A stretch of DNA of 64,000 nucleotides from Xinfangfangia pollutisoli (lineage in GTDB: Bacteria > Pseudomonadota > Alphaproteobacteria > Rhodobacterales > Rhodobacteraceae). This document shows, piece after piece, positions 1 to 7,805 of the stretch (its first letter is position 1; every line of letters starts with the position of its first letter). The position numbers were made by a program, and so were the translations under genes. The stretch is taken from positions 1 to 64,000 of the forward strand of contig NZ_JAICBZ010000005.1 of assembly GCF_020179405.1 (NCBI RefSeq), given 5' to 3'. A model generated the notes under the pieces. That model searched no databases. It was given only the letters and a program-made list of their open reading frames with translations, and was not told the origin of the DNA.

Positions 1-518
1 AGTCCTGCCGCGGCCCTGCCGTGCGCTGGGCGAAGTCCGAGCTGACGCTGGCGCTTCTGCCCGCGAAGGCGCGGCTGACCCCGGCGCTGGCGCAGCTTCT
101 GGACCAGGCGCTGGACCAGGCCATCGCGCAGATCAACGGCGCGGGCGCCGGCATCCGCCTGACCCGCACCGACAGGGCCGGCGCCGATATCCGCGTCTAT
201 GTCAGCGCGGCCCAGCCCGGCGACAGCATGGCCGCCCAGCCCGGACTTTCAGCGCCGGGGGTGATGGGGGTCGGCTATTCGACGATCTGGTGGAATGACA
301 GCAACCGCATCACCGCCGCGACGATCCTGATCTCGACCGGGATGGAGGCGCATGACATGCAGTCGGTGGTGCTGGAAGAGGTGTTCCAGGCGCTTGGCCC
401 CCGCTTCGACGTGGCCGGCCGCGCCTATGAGGGCGTGTCGATCCTGAGCCAAAGCTCGAACGCGACGCTGACCATCGAAGGCCAGGACGCCCGGCTTCTG
501 CGCTGGATCTATCCCTGA
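1..518 (+). CDS. 3' part of a DUF2927-like hypothetical protein (cut by window start)
   Basis: The reading frame is open from base 3 to the TGA at 516-518, so the true start lies outside the window; an internal GTG at 21 is not convincing as a start. The visible part carries the short conserved block VVLEEVFQALG followed by ILSQSS and ends LRWIYP. This resembles the C-terminal region of DUF2927 proteins, which in this family are usually exported or lipoprotein-like. No signal peptide can be seen because the N-terminus is missing. The function is unknown. The family call is inference from short motifs only. Confidence 0.6.
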   Translation, partial: SCRGPAVRWAKSELTLALLPAKARLTPALAQLLDQALDQAIAQINGAGAGIRLTRTDRAGADIRVYVSAAQPGDSMAAQPGLSAPGVMGVGYSTIWWNDSNRITAATILISTGMEAHDMQSVVLEEVFQALGPRFDVAGRAYEGVSILSQSSNATLTIEGQDARLLRWIYP

Positions 519-584
519 GCGCCGCCCTTGTGGCGCGCTTCCGGCTGATGGTAACCAGACCCGTTCTTCCGTTCCGAGGCGCCC

Positions 585-1139
585 ATGGCACAGACCGAAA
601 AGACCAAGGCCAAGACCGTAAAAGACTATATCCGCACCATCGTGGACTTCCCGCATGAGGGGATCCTGTTTCGCGACGTGACCACGCTTTTCGCCGATCC
701 GCGCGGCTTGCGCATGTGCGTGGACCAGCTGCTGGCGCCCTATGCGGGCCTGCGCATCGACAAGGTCGCGGGGCTTGAGGCGCGGGGCTTCATCCTGGGC
801 GGCGCGGTGGCGCATCAGCTATCGACGGGTTTCGTGCCGATCCGCAAGAAGGGCAAGCTGCCCGGCCAGACCATCAGCCAGGCCTATCAGCTGGAATATG
901 GCGAGGCCGTGGTCGAGATCCATGACGATGCGCTGCAACCGGGCGAGCGGGTGCTGCTGGTCGATGATCTTCTGGCCACCGGCGGCACGGCCGAGGCGGG
1001 CATCAAGCTGATCGAACGGCTGGGGGCGCAGATCGTCGGCTGCGCCTTCGTCGTCGACCTGCCCGATCTGGGCGGGCGGGCGCGGCTTGAGGCCTTGGGA
1101 ATGGATGTCCACGCGCTTTGCGCCTTCGAGGGGCTGTAG
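585..1139 (+). CDS. apt: adenine phosphoribosyltransferase
   Basis: Salvages adenine to AMP using PRPP in the cytoplasm. The 184-residue length is typical of Apt. The N-terminal [20 protein letters not shown] block is the classic Apt hood region, and the PRPP-binding loop [13 protein letters not shown] sits at about residues 122-134. The ATG at 585 follows a 66-base gap after the upstream gene. The gene converges on the amidohydrolase, with a GC-rich hairpin (1154-1181) between them. Nothing unusual was seen. Identity is very secure from the two motifs and the length. Confidence 0.96.
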   Translation: MAQTEKTKAKTVKDYIRTIVDFPHEGILFRDVTTLFADPRGLRMCVDQLLAPYAGLRIDKVAGLEARGFILGGAVAHQLSTGFVPIRKKGKLPGQTISQAYQLEYGEAVVEIHDDALQPGERVLLVDDLLATGGTAEAGIKLIERLGAQIVGCAFVVDLPDLGGRARLEALGMDVHALCAFEGL

Positions 1140-1153
1140 CGCCCGACCCTGCC

Positions 1154-1181
1154 CCGGGGCGCGGCACGGCGCGCGCCCCGG
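1154..1181. terminator. GC-rich hairpin between convergent genes
   Basis: Perfect 10-bp arms CCGGGGCGCG (1154-1163) and CGCGCCCCGG (1172-1181) with an 8-base loop, lying between apt (+) and the amidohydrolase (-). There is no T-run, so it may only slow polymerase or stabilise the 3' ends. Confidence 0.45.
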
Positions 1182-1194
1182 TCTGTCTGCGGGA

Positions 1195-2727
1195 TCAGTC
1201 GAACAGCGGCACCGCGACGCCCGCCGCGTCGAACAGGTAATCGCGCGAGGCGATGATCCGGTCGCGCAGCGCCGGGATATCCTGCCCGACCAGCGCGCCC
1301 TGCCATTTCCGGATCTGCCCGGCCACCAGAACCGTCTCGACATTCGAGCGTTCCATCAGCGTGACAACGGCGCCGGCGGCGTTGTTCAACGGCGCCACGT
1401 TCAGCGCCGTCGCATCGAGAAGCAGGATATCGGCCTCTTTCCCCGGTGTCAGCGAGCCGGTCTTGTGATCCAGCCGCAAGGCCTTGGCGCCGTTGATCGT
1501 GGCAAACTCCAGCACCTCGCGCGAGGACAGCAGCGCCGGCGCCGCCTCGGGGCCCTGGTCCAGCGCGATCTGGTTCGCCAGCGCCCGCTGCAGGGTAAGG
1601 GTGCTGCGCATCTGGGTGAAGAAATCCGCCGTCATCGTGCATTCCACATCGACCGACAGCGCCGGCGCCATCCCCATGTCGATCGCCTTCTGGATCGGCG
1701 GCATGCCATGGCGCATCTGCATTTCGATCGGCACCGAAAGCGAGATATGGGCGCCCACCTCTTTCGCCCGGTCCCAGGCCGCATCGGACATGCCGGTCAT
1801 GTGGATGAACAGATGCCGGTCGGTGTAATGCGGGATCAGCCTGTCCATGGTCTCTTGCATGCCCAGCGAGCCCACGACATGCAGCCCGACCATCAGGTCC
1901 AGCTCTTTGCCAAGGTTCCACAGCACCATCGGATCGACGCCGGGCAGATAGACCTCGCCCCCCATCAGCATGGACAGAAGCTGGTCGTCCGAGGCGAAAT
2001 ACTGGTCGCGCAGCCGGCGGGCATCCTGCGGATATTGCAGGCCCGGGCCGTAGCCTTCGAAATAGCCGAACACGCCGCGGCGGCCGACCGCCTGCAGGCC
2101 CTCGACCACCGCGTCGGAATGCGCGGGCGAATGGTGGATCTGCGACACGTCCAGAACCGTGGTCACGCCCGCATCCAGCTGCGACAGGCCGCCGAACAGC
2201 TGGGCGATATAGACATCCTCGGGGCGGTAGAGTTTCGAGAAGATGCCAAGGATGTTGTCCAGATAGGTCGCCGCGCCCGGCCGGGTCGGATCGCCGAACA
2301 TGATCCCGTCGGGCAGGTAGGAGCGCAGGCTGGTTTCGAACTGGTGGTGATGGGTGTCGATGAAGCCCGGCAGCACGATGCGGCCCGCGGCATCGATCAC
2401 CAGCGCGTCGGGCGCGTCGATGGCGGGGGCAAGGTCAAGGATCTTCGCGCCTTCCAGCAGCAGGTCTCCGGTGAAATCGCCGATCGCGGCATCCTGGCTG
2501 AGGATATGGCCGCCCTTGATCAGCGTGCGCCGGCCGGGATCGCCCACGCCCGCGGGCAGGCCCTGCGCGGCGGCGGGGCGGGCCAGGAAGGCGGGCAGGA
2601 AGGCCATGGCCGCGGCACTGGCCAGCGCCCCGCGCAGAAAGCCGCGGCGCGAGGTCATCTTGCCCGGTCGGCCGGCATGGGAATGGGGCTGGGGCTGGGC
2701 AAGGCCCGCTTTGCAAAGCTCACACAT
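1195..2727 (-). CDS. Tat-exported amidohydrolase (cytosine deaminase/chlorohydrolase-like)
   Basis: Metal-dependent hydrolase of the amidohydrolase superfamily, probably acting on a ring or amide substrate in the periplasm. A twin-arginine signal SRRGFLRG lies at residues 26-33, followed by an alanine-rich hydrophobic stretch ending near AAAQG. The metal-binding GFIDTHHHQF motif is at 121-130, further conserved His residues lie near 282 (GLHVVG), and the C-terminal TINGAKAL...GSLTPGKEADILLL block is typical of this group. The N-terminus starts MCELC, an unusual Cys pair ahead of the Tat signal. RBS AAGGAG stands 7 bases before the ATG. It is divergent from an HxlR regulator, its likely controller. 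The substrate is unknown. Confidence 0.85.
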   Translation of the reverse strand: MCELCKAGLAQPQPHSHAGRPGKMTSRRGFLRGALASAAAMAFLPAFLARPAAAQGLPAGVGDPGRRTLIKGGHILSQDAAIGDFTGDLLLEGAKILDLAPAIDAPDALVIDAAGRIVLPGFIDTHHHQFETSLRSYLPDGIMFGDPTRPGAATYLDNILGIFSKLYRPEDVYIAQLFGGLSQLDAGVTTVLDVSQIHHSPAHSDAVVEGLQAVGRRGVFGYFEGYGPGLQYPQDARRLRDQYFASDDQLLSMLMGGEVYLPGVDPMVLWNLGKELDLMVGLHVVGSLGMQETMDRLIPHYTDRHLFIHMTGMSDAAWDRAKEVGAHISLSVPIEMQMRHGMPPIQKAIDMGMAPALSVDVECTMTADFFTQMRSTLTLQRALANQIALDQGPEAAPALLSSREVLEFATINGAKALRLDHKTGSLTPGKEADILLLDATALNVAPLNNAAGAVVTLMERSNVETVLVAGQIRKWQGALVGQDIPALRDRIIASRDYLFDAAGVAVPLFD

Positions 2728-2805
2728 TGCGCTATCTCCTTATCGCATACTTTTCGTGCCCTACTTCCTTAACGGATGCGAAAATCGGCTCAAGGAGGCA
2801 CGTTT
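2728..2805. promoter_or_regulatory. divergent control region, amidohydrolase/HxlR
   Basis: AT-richer stretch between the two divergent genes holding both ribosome binding sites. TCGCAT (2744-2749) and ATGCGA (2776-2781) form an inverted pair about 26 bases apart and could be half-sites for the HxlR dimer. I cannot assign -35/-10 boxes with confidence. Confidence 0.35.
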
Positions 2806-3213
2806 TTGAAGCTTGGGAACATGTCTGTGCCCGGGGATTGCGAACAGATTTCCCCGATACTTTCTGCGGTTGGCAACAAATGGACGGTTCTGGTGATCCT
2901 GATCCTGTCGGAAGGGCCGAAACGCTACAATCAGATGCGGCGCGAGATCGAATCCATCTCGCAGCGCATGCTGACGGTGACGCTGCGCGGGCTGGAACGC
3001 GACGGGCTGGTCTGGCGCCGGGTGCGGGCCGAGCGCAATCCGCCCCAGGTGGAATACGGGCTGACCGACCTGGGCCGCACGCTGATCGCGCCCCTGTTCG
3101 CGCTGTGCCACTGGTCGGCGCTGAATGTCGATCTGATCGGCGCCAACCAGCGCCGCTATGACGCCGCGACCGGCGCGGCCGAGGCCGAAGAGGCGGCCCT
3201 GCCCCCGCGCTAG
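2806..3213 (+). CDS. HxlR-family transcriptional regulator
   Basis: Winged-helix regulator of about 135 residues. The conserved block CEQISPILSAVGNKWTVLVI is followed by RYNQMRREI, ISQRMLT and LRGLERDGLV, the HxlR hallmark. One Cys in the N-terminal block could be a redox switch, as in YodB-type members. I chose TTG at 2806 as the start: AAGGAGG at 2792-2798 is 7 bases upstream, while the upstream ATG (2776) has no RBS and the ATG at 2821 is too far away. It is transcribed away from the amidohydrolase with a short shared control region, so it probably regulates that gene. The inducer is unknown. Confidence 0.88.
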   Translation: MKLGNMSVPGDCEQISPILSAVGNKWTVLVILILSEGPKRYNQMRREIESISQRMLTVTLRGLERDGLVWRRVRAERNPPQVEYGLTDLGRTLIAPLFALCHWSALNVDLIGANQRRYDAATGAAEAEEAALPPR

Positions 3214-3318
3214 CCGCCCGCGGCCGCGCGCGCCGGAACGGCCGCAGCGACTGGCCCTTGCACCCCCGCCCCCGCCCCGCTAGGAAGCGCGCGGTTTCCT
3301 TGGGCCTGGGAGAGATCC

Positions 3319-4575
3319 ATGCCGCTGCTCGTCATGAAATTCGGGGGCACTTCGGTGGCCGACCTTGCGCGGATCGAAAACGCCGCGAAGAAGGTGCAGA
3401 AAGAGGTGGAACGGGGCTATGACGTGATCGTCATCGTCTCGGCCATGTCGGGCAAGACCAATGAATTGGTCGGCTGGGTCGAAACCACCTCGAAACTGTA
3501 TGACGCGCGCGAATACGATGCCGTCGTCGCCTCGGGCGAGAATGTGACCGCCGGGCTGATGGCGCTGCGCCTGCAGGAAATGGGCGTGCCGGCGCGCAGC
3601 TGGCAGGGCTGGCAGGTGCCGATCAACACCACCTCGGCGCATGGCTCGGCCCGGTTCCTCAGCATCCCGCGCGAAAACCTGGACGCGAAATTCGCCGAAG
3701 GCTTCAAGGTCGCGGTGGTGGCGGGCTTCCAGGGCGTCTCGGCCGAGGGCCGGATCACCACGCTGGGCCGCGGCGGCAGCGACACGACCGCGGTGGCCTT
3801 CGCCGCCGCCTTCGGCGCCGAGCGCTGCGACATCTACACCGATGTGGACGGGGTCTATACGACCGATCCGCGCATCGTGTCGAAGGCGCGCAAGCTGGAC
3901 AAGATCGCCTTCGAGGAAATGCTGGAACTGGCCTCGCTGGGGGCAAAGGTGCTGCAGACGCGCAGCGTCGAGCTGGCGATGCGCTACAAGGTGCGGCTGC
4001 GCGTGCTGTCCTCGTTCGAGGATACCGACGAGAACTCTGGAACCCTGGTCTGCGACGAGGAGGAAATCATGGAATCGAAAGTCGTCAGCGGCATCGCCTT
4101 CTCGCGCGACGAGGCGAAGATCACGCTGTTCACCATTGAAGACCGCCCGGGCGTGGCCCAGGCGATCTTCGGGCCCCTGGCCGATGCCGGCGTGAATGTC
4201 GACATGATCGTGCAGAACATATCCGAGAAGAACTATGGCAGCCACCCGGGTGCGGTGACCGACATGACCTTCTCGGTGCCGGTCAACCAGGTGCCGCGGG
4301 CGCAGAAGGCGATGGAGGACGCGCGCGCCGCGGGCCTGATCGCCTATGACGATCTGGTCGTGGATACCGAGGTTGCCAAGGTCTCGGTGGTGGGCATCGG
4401 CATGCGCAGCCAGGTGGGCGTCGCCGCGCGGATGTTCAAGGCGCTGGCCAATGAAGGCATCAACATCAAGGTCATCGCCACCTCCGAGATCAAGATCTCG
4501 GTGCTGATCGACCGCAAATACATGGAACTGGCCGTGCAGGCGCTGCACGACGCCTTCGAGCTGGACAAGGTCTGA
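3319..4575 (+). CDS. lysC: aspartate kinase
   Basis: Catalyses aspartate phosphorylation, the first step to lysine, threonine, methionine and diaminopimelate. The 418 residues match monofunctional aspartokinases. KFGGTSVAD at residues 7-15 is the nucleotide-binding signature, GRGGSDTTAVAFA near residue 150 is the kinase core, and two ACT regulatory domains follow (about 265-418; VDMIVQNIS and INIKVIATSEIKISVLI). The ACT domains imply feedback inhibition by end-product amino acids. It is transcribed alone and ends in a strong hairpin terminator at 4612-4644. No leader peptide or riboswitch was seen upstream. Confidence 0.97.
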   Translation: MPLLVMKFGGTSVADLARIENAAKKVQKEVERGYDVIVIVSAMSGKTNELVGWVETTSKLYDAREYDAVVASGENVTAGLMALRLQEMGVPARSWQGWQVPINTTSAHGSARFLSIPRENLDAKFAEGFKVAVVAGFQGVSAEGRITTLGRGGSDTTAVAFAAAFGAERCDIYTDVDGVYTTDPRIVSKARKLDKIAFEEMLELASLGAKVLQTRSVELAMRYKVRLRVLSSFEDTDENSGTLVCDEEEIMESKVVSGIAFSRDEAKITLFTIEDRPGVAQAIFGPLADAGVNVDMIVQNISEKNYGSHPGAVTDMTFSVPVNQVPRAQKAMEDARAAGLIAYDDLVVDTEVAKVSVVGIGMRSQVGVAARMFKALANEGINIKVIATSEIKISVLIDRKYMELAVQALHDAFELDKV

Positions 4576-4580
4576 GGCAA

Positions 4581-4616
4581 GGCCCGTCACAGGGCGCATC
4601 ACAGGGCCCACCACAG
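4581..4616. repeat. three tandem 12-bp repeats after lysC
   Basis: Units GGCCCGTCACAG (4581-4592), GGCGCATCACAG (4593-4604) and GGCCCACCACAG (4605-4616), followed by a partial fourth GGCACGGCC. The last unit forms the left edge of the lysC terminator stem, so the array looks like slippage copies of the terminator arm. Confidence 0.85.
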
Positions 4617-4644
4617 GGCACGGCCTGACCGGCCGTGCCCTGTG
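4612..4644 (+). terminator. lysC terminator
   Basis: Perfect 14-bp stem CACAGGGCACGGCC (4612-4625) with GGCCGTGCCCTGTG (4631-4644) around a 5-base loop TGACC, followed by TGTTTG. Strong stem with a weak U tract. Confidence 0.75.
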
Positions 4645-4731
4645 TGTTTGCAATCTGCCGTCTCGTCGTTGACCGCGACAGGATCTGCTCGGTACAGTCT
4701 GCCGAGTGTCCACGCGTTCCGAGTTCCACCG

Positions 4732-5586
4732 ATGTCGACGATGTTGCAGGTCATAGGCCTATGCCGGTTTTCCTATCCAACGGCGGGCGGATCGGGATTC
4801 AAGTTGGGGCGGGCAACCTCGGACAGCAGCCACGCGCTTTATGAGACCCGGCGGCTGCAAACCCGGCTCTGGCTTTTCCGCACGCTTTGCCTGCCGACGC
4901 TGCTGGGCCAGACCGATCCCGATTTCCGGCTGATTGTTCTTGTTGGCGAAGGCCTGCCCGAATTTGCGCGAAAGGCGCTGGATCGGATGGCCGCGGGCCA
5001 TCCCCAGATCATCATCCGCGCCGAGCCGGAATTTCAGCCGCATATCGACGTGTGCAGCCGGCTGCTGCTGGAACAGCGCGATCCAAGCATCCCTTTCGTG
5101 GCCGAATTCCGGATGGATGACGACGACGGTGTCGGATTGTCTTTCGTGGCCGAACTGCGCCGGATCTTTGCCCTGTCGCGCGGGCTGATCCGGCGTGAAC
5201 CCCGGCTGGAAGTTGATTTCTGTCGCGGCTATGCGCTGAAGCTATTGGCCGATGATCTGGCCTTCAAGCCGGTCGTGGCGGCGCATTGGGGTGTGGCCCA
5301 GGCCTTCATTCAGCGCTCCGACACGCGGCGGACCACGATGAACTTTCCGCATTACCAATCCTGGAGGGCGCATACGGCGATCTCCTGCGCGCGCGCCCCG
5401 ATGTTCATCCGCTGCTTCCACGGTTTCAACGACACCGGCGATCGCTGGGACAAGCTGCGAGCCGACAGCGATCCAGAGGCCCCGGCCCAGTCCGAAGCCA
5501 GGCTGCCCGAATTGCTGGCCCGGCATTTCGGGCTTGATCTGGAGACTGCCCGCGAGAATCTGCGGGAAAGCGCATTGGCCGGATAG
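4732..5586 (+). CDS. putative rhamnosyltransferase (Rhamno_transf-like glycosyltransferase)
   Basis: Probable sugar transferase for surface polysaccharide. The N-terminus MLQVIGLCRFSYPTAGGSGF and the later FRMDDDDGVGLSFV (a DxD-type metal/nucleotide-sugar site) resemble the putative rhamnosyltransferase family PF11316. The product is 284 residues from ATG 4732; ATG 4741 is equally possible, and the open frame upstream to 4642 overlaps the lysC terminator and is rejected. No good Shine-Dalgarno was seen. It stands alone, without other polysaccharide genes nearby, which is odd for such an enzyme. Donor and acceptor are unknown. Confidence 0.72.
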   Translation: MSTMLQVIGLCRFSYPTAGGSGFKLGRATSDSSHALYETRRLQTRLWLFRTLCLPTLLGQTDPDFRLIVLVGEGLPEFARKALDRMAAGHPQIIIRAEPEFQPHIDVCSRLLLEQRDPSIPFVAEFRMDDDDGVGLSFVAELRRIFALSRGLIRREPRLEVDFCRGYALKLLADDLAFKPVVAAHWGVAQAFIQRSDTRRTTMNFPHYQSWRAHTAISCARAPMFIRCFHGFNDTGDRWDKLRADSDPEAPAQSEARLPELLARHFGLDLETARENLRESALAG

Positions 5587-5671
5587 GCGAAGGCCGCCGC
5601 TTTTGCATTGCCACATCGCGGGCGATGCGCCGGCTTTCCGGGGTCTCAGCAAGGTGCCGCGGCGCGGCTTC

Positions 5672-5697
5672 GCGCGCGATCCTCTGCCATCGCGCGC
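5672..5697. terminator. hairpin between convergent glycosyltransferase and murI
   Basis: Nine-bp arms GCGCGCGAT (5672-5680) and ATCGCGCGC (5689-5697) with an 8-base loop, no T-run. The position between converging genes suggests a shared 3' end signal. Confidence 0.4.
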
Positions 5698-5719
5698 TCA
5701 GGGGGCCAAGGCGCCGACC

Positions 5720-6532
5720 TTACGCCTTCTCAAACCCGATCTTCCGTTTCAGGAACTGCGTCGCATGGACCGACACACTGTCGGGATCGCCCGTGGTCAG
5801 GAATTTCGACACCGTGCCCTGCCCCAGCATCTCGGGCCGGCGGATCAGGTAATCGGCCAGCGATTCGGCCACCAGATTGGCCTGGGAATAGACCTTGACC
5901 TGCGGGCCCAGCGCCGCCTGGAAGGTCTTTTCCATCAAGGGATAATGCGTGCAGCCCAGGATCGCCGCCTCGGGATGCGGCATGCGCCGCTTCAACGCCT
6001 CGACATGGCTTTTCACCAGCGCCTCGGCCAGGATCTCGTCGCCCTGCTCGATCGCATCGACCACGCCGCCGCAGGGCTGCGCCTCGACATCCACCCCGAT
6101 CGCGCGGAAGGCCAATTCGCGCTGGAACGCACGGCTGGCCACCGTCGCGGGCGTGGCAAACAGCGCCACATGCTTGACCGCCACCTCGCGCGGCGGCGAG
6201 TTGTCGCCCCATTGCCGTTCGGTCAGCGCCTCGATCAGCGGCACGAAGACGCCCAGCACGCGCTTGTCCTTGGGCAGCCAGGTTTCCTGCATCCGGCGCA
6301 GCGCCGCGGCCGAAGCGGTGTTGCAGGCCAGGATCACCAGATCGCAGCCCTCGGCCCAAAGCCGCTCGGTCGCGGCACAGGTCAGGGCGAAAATGTCATC
6401 GGCATCGCGCACCCCATAGGGCGCATGCGCATTGTCGCCGAAATAGACGAAAGGCACCTGCGGAAGCCGGCGCGCCACCGCATCCAGCACGGTCAGCCCC
6501 CCCAGACCCGAATCGAAGATTCCGACCGCCAT
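5720..6532 (-). CDS. murI: glutamate racemase
   Basis: Converts L- to D-glutamate for peptidoglycan. The 270 residues are normal for Mur[13 protein letters not shown] (4-15) is the N-terminal signature. The two catalytic cysteines are visible as C70 in ACNTASA and C194 in GCTHYPL. It is cytoplasmic and transcribed alone, converging on the glycosyltransferase and divergent from the LysR regulator. Nothing irregular. Confidence 0.96.
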   Translation of the reverse strand: MAVGIFDSGLGGLTVLDAVARRLPQVPFVYFGDNAHAPYGVRDADDIFALTCAATERLWAEGCDLVILACNTASAAALRRMQETWLPKDKRVLGVFVPLIEALTERQWGDNSPPREVAVKHVALFATPATVASRAFQRELAFRAIGVDVEAQPCGGVVDAIEQGDEILAEALVKSHVEALKRRMPHPEAAILGCTHYPLMEKTFQAALGPQVKVYSQANLVAESLADYLIRRPEMLGQGTVSKFLTTGDPDSVSVHATQFLKRKIGFEKA

Positions 6533-6743
6533 GGCTGATCCTTTCCGAAAATGCCCGATTGCTGCCCGATCCCGGGGTCTTTGGCCCCGTTTCGGGCGCG
6601 ATCATAGGCCGATGCCCCGCTCCACGAAAGGGGCGCAGGGCCGATTGCCGCTTTTTCGCCGTTGGTTACGGCTTTTTTGCCGTGTCAGGTTTTCGTTCTC
6701 TGCATGGCATGTGATAGGGTGCCGGCAATTTCAGAGGTGAGCC
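6533..6743. promoter_or_regulatory. divergent murI / LysR intergenic region
   Basis: 210 bases between divergent genes. It holds GCATGGCATG (6702-6711), just upstream of a weak -10-like TGATAG (6712-6717) for the LysR gene, and a small ACGGC-T6-GCCGT hairpin at 6668-6683. No RNA gene was recognised. Confidence 0.35.
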
Positions 6744-7637
6744 ATGGACTGGGACAAGCTGCGCATCTTTCACGCCGTCGCCGAGCGCGGCAGCCTGACC
6801 CATGCGGGCGACGTGCTGCATCTGTCGCAATCCGCCGTCAGCCGGCAGATCCGCGCGCTGGAGGAAAGCCTGAATGTTACGCTGTTCCACCGCCATGCGC
6901 GCGGGCTGATCCTGACCGAACAGGGCGAGTTGCTGTTCGACGCCACGACCGCCATGGTCAAGCGGCTGGATGCCACCGCCGCGCGGATCCGCGACAGCGA
7001 GGATGAGGTCTTCGGCGAATTGCGCGTCACGACGACGATGGGCTTCGGCACGCTGTGGCTGGCCCCGCGGCTGGCGCGGCTTTACGAAACCTATCCGGCG
7101 CTGAAGATCGACCTGATGCTGGAAGAGCGGGTTCTGGATCTGCCGATGCGCGAAGCCGATGTGGCGATCCGCATGAAAGAGCCCAGCCAGGCCGACCTGA
7201 TCCGCAAGCGGCTGATGCAGATCAAGATGCGGCTCTATGCAACGCCGGAATACCTGGCCAAGGCCGGCATGCCGACGACGATGGAAGACATGAGCCAGCA
7301 CCGGCTGATCTGCCAGCATCCCGGCACGGCCCAGGTCGCGGCGGGCGCGCTGCTGGTGGCCGAGTTGATGAGCCATGATGTCCCCTCGACCCTGCATGTG
7401 AACAATTACTTCGGCGTGTTGCAAGCGGTGCTGAATCATCTGGGGATCGGGGTCATGCCCGATTACATCACCGAGGATTTCCCGCATCTGGTGCGGGTGC
7501 TGCCCGATGTGGAATCGGGCGAGGTGCCGGTCTTCCTCGCCTATCCCGAAGAGTTGCGCCATTCCAAGCGCGTCTCGGCCTTCCGCGATTTCGTCATGGA
7601 CGAGATCATCGAGTTCCGGCGCAAGCACGAACAGTAA
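6744..7637 (+). CDS. LysR-family regulator, LsrB/VtlR-like
   Basis: LTTR of 297 residues. The N-terminal helix-turn-helix MDWDKLRIFHAVAERGSLTH, then LHLSQSAVSRQIRALEE and LFHRHARGLILTEQGELL, closely match what I know of the LsrB/VtlR group of alphaproteobacteria (inference from memory). That group controls AbcR-type small RNAs, envelope and redox functions in rhizobia and Brucella. The effector domain spans about 90-297. A candidate AbcR-like RNA follows directly at 7722-7805. The motif GCATGGCATG lies upstream of this gene (6702-6711) and a close copy lies upstream of the RNA promoter, which suggests autoregulation plus control of the RNA. Confidence 0.9.
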   Translation: MDWDKLRIFHAVAERGSLTHAGDVLHLSQSAVSRQIRALEESLNVTLFHRHARGLILTEQGELLFDATTAMVKRLDATAARIRDSEDEVFGELRVTTTMGFGTLWLAPRLARLYETYPALKIDLMLEERVLDLPMREADVAIRMKEPSQADLIRKRLMQIKMRLYATPEYLAKAGMPTTMEDMSQHRLICQHPGTAQVAAGALLVAELMSHDVPSTLHVNNYFGVLQAVLNHLGIGVMPDYITEDFPHLVRVLPDVESGEVPVFLAYPEELRHSKRVSAFRDFVMDEIIEFRRKHEQ

Positions 7638-7640
7638 GCT

Positions 7641-7661
7641 ATGCGCCAGACGCATGGCAGG
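7641..7661. promoter_or_regulatory. LysR-type operator candidate upstream of the sRNA
   Basis: Inverted repeat ATGCG (7641-7645), 5-base spacer, CGCAT (7651-7655), overlapping GCATGGCAGG (7652-7661), which nearly repeats a motif upstream of the LysR gene. Its centre is about 75 bases before the predicted sRNA start, a usual LTTR recognition-site distance. Confidence 0.45.
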
Positions 7662-7688
7662 CATACCCAACCTGCGGCAATCCATCCC

Positions 7689-7716
7689 TTGCGCGATTCA
7701 TCTTCTGTCCATAAAT
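7689..7716 (+). promoter_or_regulatory. predicted sigma-70 promoter of the sRNA
   Basis: -35 TTGCGC (7689-7694), 16-base spacer, -10 ATAAAT (7711-7716). This predicts transcription from about 7722, well after the LysR stop codon. Confidence 0.5.
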
Positions 7717-7721
7717 CAGGC

Positions 7722-7805
7722 GGCGAGGCGCTGAACGAGGCAACTCTTCGCGCTTCAAACCTCCCTGTTGGACTTGGGCCGAGCTTCTGCTCGGCCTTCT
7801 TTTTT
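7722..7805 (+). ncRNA. candidate AbcR-like (alpha-r15) trans-acting small RNA
   Basis: Short transcription unit between a LsrB/VtlR-like regulator and the converging ECF42 gene. It has its own promoter (7689-7716), a single-stranded AACCUCCCUGUUGGAC stretch at about 7758-7773, and an intrinsic terminator: GGCCGAGC (7777-7784), UUCU loop, GCUCGGCC (7789-7796), then UUCUUUUUU. AbcR RNAs carry CUCCC anti-Shine-Dalgarno motifs that block ABC-transporter mRNAs, and they lie next to, and under control of, VtlR/LsrB-type regulators. Predicted length is about 84 nt, shorter than rhizobial AbcRs. The class assignment rests on context and motif; no alignment was made. Confidence 0.6.

Noticed and set aside
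4642-4731. N-terminal extension of the glycosyltransferase
   Set aside because: Overlaps the lysC terminator and lacks family similarity; conserved start is at MSTMLQVIG.
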